The notes under the pieces are model-generated. The model did no database searches. It saw only the letters and a program-made list of their open reading frames with translations, and had not been told where the DNA came from. Shown piece after piece: positions 54,117-58,925 of a stretch of 58,925 nt of DNA. Numbering within the stretch: the stretch's first letter is position 1; each line of letters opens with the position of its first letter. The stretch covers positions 1-58,925 of the forward strand of contig JAQCBT010000021.1 of assembly GCA_027621405.1 (NCBI GenBank), written 5' to 3'. The stretch comes from Pseudomonadota bacterium (GTDB taxonomy: Bacteria > Pseudomonadota > Gammaproteobacteria > Pseudomonadales > Pseudohongiellaceae). Position numbers and translations under genes: made by a program.

Positions 54117-56717
54117 ATGAAGAGCGCAGAGATACGTCAGAAGTTCCTTGATTTTTTTGCCGCGCGGGGCCACGAGATAGTGCCCAGCAGTCCGCTAGTG
54201 CCCGGCAACGATCCAACCTTGCTGTTTACCAACGCCGGCATGGTTCAATTCAAGGATGTATTCCTGGGTGCGGAGAAACGGGACAACCCCAGGGCAACGT
54301 CTTCACAACGCTGTGTGCGTGCCGGAGGCAAGCACAACGACCTGGAAAACGTCGGTTATACGGCGCGCCACCATACCTTCTTCGAGATGCTAGGCAATTT
54401 CTCCTTCGGCGATTATTTCAAGCGCGAAGCGATCCAGTTCGCTTGGGAGTTCCTGACCCAGGATATGGGGCTGCCCCCGGAGAAGCTCTGGGTCACTGTG
54501 TTCAGGGAAGACGATGAGGCGGCATCCATATGGCTTGATGAGATGAAGATTGATCCCAATCGCTTCTCACGTATGGGGGAGAAAGACAATTTTTGGGCCA
54601 TGGGCGATACCGGCCCCTGCGGCCCTTGTTCGGAGATTTTCTTCGATCACGGTCCTGAGGTGGCGGGCGGCCCGCCTGGCAGCCCCGATGAGGATGGTGA
54701 TCGCTATATTGAAATCTGGAACCTGGTCTTCATGCAGTTTGAACGCAAGGCAGACGGTTCCATGACTCCTCTGCCCAAGCCGTCCGTGGATACCGGAGCC
54801 GGCCTCGAGCGCCTCGCCGCTGTCATGCAGCACGTTCACAGCAACTACGAGATCGATCTGTTCGCCACGCTTATAAGGGACATTGTGGGGCTCACCGGAA
54901 CAGAAGATCTCGGCAACAATTCCCTGAAGGTGATAGCCGACCATATTCGTTCCTGTGCCTTTCTGGTTGCAGACGGCGTCACGCCTTCCAACGAGGGCAG
55001 GGGATACGTGCTGCGGCGCATCGTAAGACGAGCCGTGCGCCACGGCTATCAGCTTGGGGTCGAAGATATTTTCTTCTACAAGATAGTCGCTTCCCTGGTG
55101 AAGGTTATGGGTGAGGCGTATCCGGAGCTCGTTGCCCAGCAGGCTTTCGTGGAAAAAGTGCTCAAGGAAGAAGAAGAGCAGTTCGCTCGCACCCTGGACA
55201 ATGGCATGACCATCCTGAAGAAGGCAATCTCCGATCTGGTCGGCTCTGAGATTCCAGGCGACACCGTGTTCAAGCTTTATGACACCTATGGCTTCCCTGT
55301 AGACCTGACCGCCGATATTGCGCGGGAGCATGAACTGACCCTGGATATGGCTGGCTTCGATAAAGCAATGGCCGTGCAGCGGGAACAGGCCCGGGCCGCC
55401 AGCAGTTTCAGTGCAGTTGAGAAGCTCGACCTGGACCCGTCATGGAGAACCAATTTCACTGGCTACGATCGGCTGCAGGATGAAGGCAGTGTCGAAGCAA
55501 TATTCAGTCTCGATAATGAGAAACTGGAATCGGTGCCGGCCGATACCGAAGTGCTGCTTGTCCTCGATACGACGCCTTTCTATGCAGAATCCGGCGGCCA
55601 GGTGGGCGACCAGGGAGTGCTGGAAAGCGACGCTGCGCGCTTTGCGGTAACGGATACCCAGAAGCAGGGAAATGTGTACCTGCATCGAGGCAAGCTGGAG
55701 AGTGGGCACCTGTCCGTTGGGAATCGGGTGCGAGCCCTGGTTGCGGGCAACGATCGGGCCGCCATTACCCTTAATCATTCTGCCACGCACCTCATGAATT
55801 CTGCCCTGCGTAGTGTTCTCGGCAGTCATGTGTTGCAGAAAGGTTCGCTGGTAGATGCTGGCAGGCTGCGTTTTGATTTCTCCCATCCCTCGCCAGTTAC
55901 CCAGCAGGAATTAAGGGCTATCGAAGCTTTGGTAAACAGCCAGGTATTAGGCAACTCATCAGTTTTCAAGGAAGTCATGCCAATCGAAGACGCGCGCAAA
56001 AAGGGTGCCCTGGCGCTATTTGGTGAAAAGTATGGCGACGAGGTACGGGTCGTGTCCATGGGAGGCGATTTCTCCGTCGAGTTCTGTGGTGGCTGTCATG
56101 TACAACGCACTGGTGACATAGGGCTATTCAAGATAGTCAGCGAGACAGGTATCTCGGCGGGAGTGCGTCGCATTGAGGCTGTAACGGGTCGCGGGGCATT
56201 GGCCCTGGTCGAAAGAGAAGAAGATACCCTGCGCCTGGCCAGCGCCGCACTGAAGACCAATCCCGATGAGTTGCTGGGCAAGGTAGAAGCATTGGCCAGG
56301 CATAATCGTGAACTGGAACGACAACTGGAACAGCTCAAGGCGAAGATGGCTTCCAGTGCCGGTGATGATTTGAGCAGCCAGGCAATCGAAATTAACGGCA
56401 AGAAAGTATTGATCGCCTCTCTCGAGGACTTCAATCCCAAGACCCTGAGGGATACTGTAGATCAACTGAAGAACAAACTGGGTAGTGCTGTTGTGGTACT
56501 GGCCAACAGCAGCGAGGGTAAGATAAACCTTGTCGCTGGAGTCAGTAAGGATCTCATAGGCTCGGTTAAAGCAGGGGATCTGGTAAATATGGTGGCTCTG
56601 CAAGTCGGTGGTAAGGGTGGTGGTCGTCCCGATATGGCGATGGCTGGTGGTAGTGATCTCGAGGCTTTACCGGCGGCGCTCGCGAGCGTACAGCCGTGGC
56701 TGGAAGAAAGGCTATAA
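54117..56717 (+). CDS. alaS: Alanyl-tRNA synthetase
   Basis: Charges tRNA-Ala. About 866 aa. Class II core motifs include [17 protein letters not shown] and [16 protein letters not shown]. The editing domain has [13 protein letters not shown] and the zinc-binding [14 protein letters not shown]; the C-Ala domain ends [16 protein letters not shown] set the start at ATG 54117 ([14 protein letters not shown]), the family N-terminus; an ATG at 54102 adds five residues and is also possible. A TATAAT at 53990-53995 is the likely -10. Confidence 0.97.
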   Translation: MKSAEIRQKFLDFFAARGHEIVPSSPLVPGNDPTLLFTNAGMVQFKDVFLGAEKRDNPRATSSQRCVRAGGKHNDLENVGYTARHHTFFEMLGNFSFGDYFKREAIQFAWEFLTQDMGLPPEKLWVTVFREDDEAASIWLDEMKIDPNRFSRMGEKDNFWAMGDTGPCGPCSEIFFDHGPEVAGGPPGSPDEDGDRYIEIWNLVFMQFERKADGSMTPLPKPSVDTGAGLERLAAVMQHVHSNYEIDLFATLIRDIVGLTGTEDLGNNSLKVIADHIRSCAFLVADGVTPSNEGRGYVLRRIVRRAVRHGYQLGVEDIFFYKIVASLVKVMGEAYPELVAQQAFVEKVLKEEEEQFARTLDNGMTILKKAISDLVGSEIPGDTVFKLYDTYGFPVDLTADIAREHELTLDMAGFDKAMAVQREQARAASSFSAVEKLDLDPSWRTNFTGYDRLQDEGSVEAIFSLDNEKLESVPADTEVLLVLDTTPFYAESGGQVGDQGVLESDAARFAVTDTQKQGNVYLHRGKLESGHLSVGNRVRALVAGNDRAAITLNHSATHLMNSALRSVLGSHVLQKGSLVDAGRLRFDFSHPSPVTQQELRAIEALVNSQVLGNSSVFKEVMPIEDARKKGALALFGEKYGDEVRVVSMGGDFSVEFCGGCHVQRTGDIGLFKIVSETGISAGVRRIEAVTGRGALALVEREEDTLRLASAALKTNPDELLGKVEALARHNRELERQLEQLKAKMASSAGDDLSSQAIEINGKKVLIASLEDFNPKTLRDTVDQLKNKLGSAVVVLANSSEGKINLVAGVSKDLIGSVKAGDLVNMVALQVGGKGGGRPDMAMAGGSDLEALPAALASVQPWLEERL

Positions 56718-56746
56718 GTAGATAAGACTATAAGACGGACAAGGGA

Positions 56747-57988
56747 ATGGCACTAATTGTTCAAAAATACGGCGGTACATCGGTAGGCAGTGTCGAACGT
56801 ATAGAGGCCGTAGCAGACAAGATTGCTGGTTTTCGCGACAAGGGTGACGACATCGTTGTCGTAGTGTCTGCCATGAGTGGCGAAACCAATCGCCTGGTGG
56901 CGCTTGCGAAAGAAATCATGGATCAACCCACACCGCGGGAAATGGATGTACTCCTGTCCACGGGGGAGCAGGTCACCATCGCCCTGTTATGCATGGCGCT
57001 GGAGAAGCGCGGCTATGGAGCGCATTCGTTCACTGGTGGCCAGGTGCGAATACTGACCGATGACGCTCACACCAAGGCCCGCATCAAGGAGATCGACAGC
57101 TCCCGTATCCATGCGCAACTGGAACAACAGAATGTTGTCGTGGTTGCCGGTTTCCAGGGCGTCGATGAGGTTGGCAACATAACTACCCTGGGTCGAGGCG
57201 GATCCGACACCACGGCGGTCGCCCTGGCAGCGGCGCTCGATGCCGACGAATGCCAGATTTATACTGACGTAAAAGGTGTATACACCACCGACCCTCGAGT
57301 CGTTGCAGACGCGCGTCTGCTGTCTACTATAACCTTTGAAGAAATGCTGGAATTGGCGAGTCTGGGCGCGAAAGTCTTGCAGATCCGCTCGGTTGAGTTC
57401 GCTGGCAAGTACCGCGTACCACTACGGGTATTGTCCAGCTTTGAAGATGATCCAGGTACCCTGATTACATTAGAGGAAGATTCAGAAATGGAAGATCCAA
57501 GCATTGCGGGCATTGCGTTCGAACGAGATGAAGCGAAGCTGACAGTGACCGGAGTTCCCGATGTTCCAGGTATTGCCTATAAAGTCATCGGGCCAGTCGG
57601 TGAGGCAGGTATAGAAGTCGATGTCATAGTGCAGAACGTGGGGGCTGACGGAAGCAATGACATCACGTTCACAGTGAAAAGAAATGACAGCGAGAAGGCT
57701 CGCAAAATTCTGCAGGATGTATGCACGTCCTTGCAGGCCAGGGAAGTAATTCTGGATACGAAGATCTGCAAGGTGTCACTGGTGGGGGTAGGCATGCGTT
57801 CCCATGCGGGTATTGCTGCCAAGATGTTCAAGGCCCTGGCCGATGAGAGCATCAACATTCAGATTATTACCACCTCCGAGATCAAAATTTCCGTTGTGAT
57901 CGAGGAAAAATACCTGGAATTGGCTGTTCGAGCGCTGCACAGCGCCTTTAATCTGGGTGATCCAGAGTCCTCCCACAGCAGTAAATAA
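56747..57988 (+). CDS. lysC: Aspartate kinase (monofunctional, ACT-regulated)
   Basis: Phosphorylates aspartate, the first step to lysine, threonine and methionine. The 413-aa protein opens MALIVQKYGGTSVGS and has STGEQVTIALLCMAL, GRGGSDTTAVALAAAL and two C-terminal ACT domains for feedback by lysine and threonine. It follows alaS after 29 bp, as in Pseudomonas, and is followed by csrA. Confidence 0.97.
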   Translation: MALIVQKYGGTSVGSVERIEAVADKIAGFRDKGDDIVVVVSAMSGETNRLVALAKEIMDQPTPREMDVLLSTGEQVTIALLCMALEKRGYGAHSFTGGQVRILTDDAHTKARIKEIDSSRIHAQLEQQNVVVVAGFQGVDEVGNITTLGRGGSDTTAVALAAALDADECQIYTDVKGVYTTDPRVVADARLLSTITFEEMLELASLGAKVLQIRSVEFAGKYRVPLRVLSSFEDDPGTLITLEEDSEMEDPSIAGIAFERDEAKLTVTGVPDVPGIAYKVIGPVGEAGIEVDVIVQNVGADGSNDITFTVKRNDSEKARKILQDVCTSLQAREVILDTKICKVSLVGVGMRSHAGIAAKMFKALADESINIQIITTSEIKISVVIEEKYLELAVRALHSAFNLGDPESSHSSK

Positions 57989-58329
57989 AGGTATGAAAGG
58001 CCGTTTTCCGGGTGCAAAACACCCGGAAATCCTTGGCAAGTCGTGTGGATAGGCAGATACTATGGCCTGTTGTCGCTATTTTCGAGGCTGAGAAAGCCCG
58101 GGAAAGCCCGCGAAATAAAGAGCAAACCCCTGTAAATTGTCGCGATTGGTGCCTTCTATGATGCGGTCTGGGGTGGGTTGAGTAATGGAATTGCCACAGT
58201 TTCTGAATTTCGGCATTAAGAAGTATCAATGCAAGGGAAACGCGGCAGTACGGGACTGCAGGGGAGAGACAGGAGGCAGCTCAGGAAGCAAAAGGGAGAG
58301 CGCAAAGGAATGGTAAATGGAGAAGGGCA
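57989..58329. other. Intergenic region upstream of csrA
   Basis: 341 bp. It contains the hairpin at 58005-58029 and G/A-rich sequence before csrA. No gene; the csrA promoter is presumably here but no clear box pair is visible. Confidence 0.45.
58005..58029 (+). terminator. Perfect hairpin after lysC
   Basis: TTTCCGGGTG (58005-58014) pairs perfectly with CACCCGGAAA (58020-58029) around CAAAA. No T-run follows, so it may be a rho-type or RNA-stability structure rather than a classic intrinsic terminator. Confidence 0.55.
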
Positions 58330-58533
58330 ATGTTGATTCTGACACGCCGGATCGGCGAGACATTAATGGTAGGGGATGATGTCACTGTTACCGTGCTCGG
58401 AGTAAAAGGTAATCAAGTGAGAATTGGAGTGAACGCGCCGAAAGAAGTAGCGGTTCACCGGGAAGAGATTTACCAGCGGATCCAGAAAGAAAAGGGTGAT
58501 GAAGGGTCTGACGGGGAGGAGAGTGGAGAGTAG
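58330..58533 (+). CDS. csrA: Carbon storage regulator CsrA/RsmA
   Basis: RNA-binding translational regulator that binds GGA motifs in mRNA leaders. The 67-aa protein begins [17 protein letters not shown] and includes [24 protein letters not shown], with the key Arg in [10 protein letters not shown] (R44-type). GGAGAAGGG precedes the start. Its acidic tail is a little longer than in E. coli. Downstream, where Pseudomonas-type genomes often have tRNA-Ser, there is instead a repeat array. Confidence 0.97.
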   Translation: MLILTRRIGETLMVGDDVTVTVLGVKGNQVRIGVNAPKEVAVHREEIYQRIQKEKGDEGSDGEESGE

Positions 58534-58565
58534 CAGCCACGCTTGAAGAATTTAAAGTGTACAGG

Positions 58566-58592
58566 AAGCCTGGCTTATGCCGGGCTTTTTTG
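58566..58592 (+). terminator. Terminator after csrA
   Basis: AAGCCTGGC (58566-58574) pairs with GCCGGGCTT (58579-58587, one G-U) around TTAT, followed by T-run to 58591. Sits 32 bp after the csrA stop. Confidence 0.9.
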
Positions 58593-58620
58593 TGGGTTGG
58601 ATTTGCTGTTTTGCGCTGGT

Positions 58621-58925
58621 GCTTAGAATTACTGGCACAGTGGGTTGTTGGATCTTTTGCCGGGTTGGGGTGGAGCCGCTGGATGGGAGCGCGTTGCGCT
58701 CCTGAGGGGACTCCCGTTTCTAACTCGCATTGGCGCTGAGAATTAGTGGCACTTTGGGTTATTGGATCTTTTGCCGGGTTGGGGTGGAGCCGCAGGATGG
58801 GAGCGCGTTGCGCTCCTGAGGGGACTCCCGTTGCTAATGGGCACTCGTGCTGAGAGTTACTGGCACAGTGGGTTGTTGGATCTTTTGCCGGGTTGGGGTG
58901 GAGCCGCTGGATGGGAGCGCGTTGC
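58621..58925. repeat. 114-bp tandem repeat array, cut by window end
   Basis: Three units of period exactly 114 bp start at 58621, 58735 and 58849; the last is cut at the window edge (77 bp present). Most bases agree between copies. Each full unit contains the perfect hairpin GGAGCGC-GTT-GCGCTCC (first copy 58686-58702) and five GGA words. There is no ORF in common and no unique spacer. The array begins about 30 bp after the csrA terminator. Confidence 0.92.

Noticed and set aside
58534..58620. tRNA-Ser gene after csrA
   Set aside because: No cloverleaf or CCA end could be found; the space holds only the terminator.
58621..58925. CRISPR array
   Set aside because: The 114-bp units are continuous repeats with no unique spacers and no cas genes nearby.
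58621..58925. Integron attC array
   Set aside because: No gene cassettes lie between units and no integrase is nearby; the core-site pattern is not evident.

Overview
The window comes from a marine gammaproteobacterium, most likely of the Cellvibrionales/Pseudomonadales type. The evidence is a Pseudomonas-like housekeeping order (tadA, purL, ffh, rpsP-rimM-trmD-rplS, dsbC, hom-thrC, recJ, alaS-lysC-csrA) combined with a light-driven proton pump and a complete retinal pathway. No rRNA, tRNA or CRISPR array was found. The identification rests on protein motifs and gene order read by eye; no database search was run.

Region 1 (1-9540) is an accessory, visibly AT-richer segment. A minus-strand operon crtE-crtI-crtB-crtY-blh-idi makes isoprenoid units, lycopene, beta-carotene and finally retinal. 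A proteorhodopsin gene with proton-pump residues (D106/T110/E117), a green-type Leu and the retinal lysine (K240) is read in the opposite direction. A decayed IS3-family element lies between the two, ending 19 bp upstream of crtE. The segment is bordered on the left by an integrase-like gene fragment and on the right by a chimeric ORF that begins like an alpha/beta hydrolase. This pattern suggests horizontal acquisition.

Region 2 (9900-22360) is mixed: a CHAD protein, a small secreted protein, a voltage-gated K+ channel with a zinc-ribbon tail, a YczE-like membrane protein, tadA, a lipoprotein, purL, a NIF3-like small protein, a membrane-anchored Fis-type regulator, a KAS III enzyme and a Nudix hydrolase.

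Region 3 (22500-31400) holds stress systems. pspABC has a recognisable sigma-54 promoter and lies divergent from pspF. A rubrerythrin/Fe-S oxidoreductase/DUF3501 operon lies divergent from oxyR. A small secreted protein and a serine hydrolase lie between them.

Region 4 (31370-45390) is mostly housekeeping: a UDG-family protein, a phosphoesterase, an Sfp-type phosphopantetheinyl transferase, a CNNM/CorC protein, a YpjD-like protein, ffh, the rpsP operon, dsbC, hom, thrC and recJ.

Region 5 (46100-52600) holds a DsbD-family protein with a duplicated periplasmic domain. It is followed on the other strand by a signalling operon: a Ser/Thr kinase fused to a pseudokinase and a membrane anchor, a PP2C phosphatase and a double-FHA protein. 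No type VI secretion genes are in the window.

Region 6 (52775-58925) holds an AI-2E/PerM family protein, alaS, lysC and csrA. It ends in a GGA-rich 114-bp tandem repeat that runs off the window. The most notable items are the split proteorhodopsin cassette, the kinase-pseudokinase operon, the duplicated DsbD domain, the csrA-adjacent repeat array, and the KAS III gene beside a membrane-bound transcription factor.
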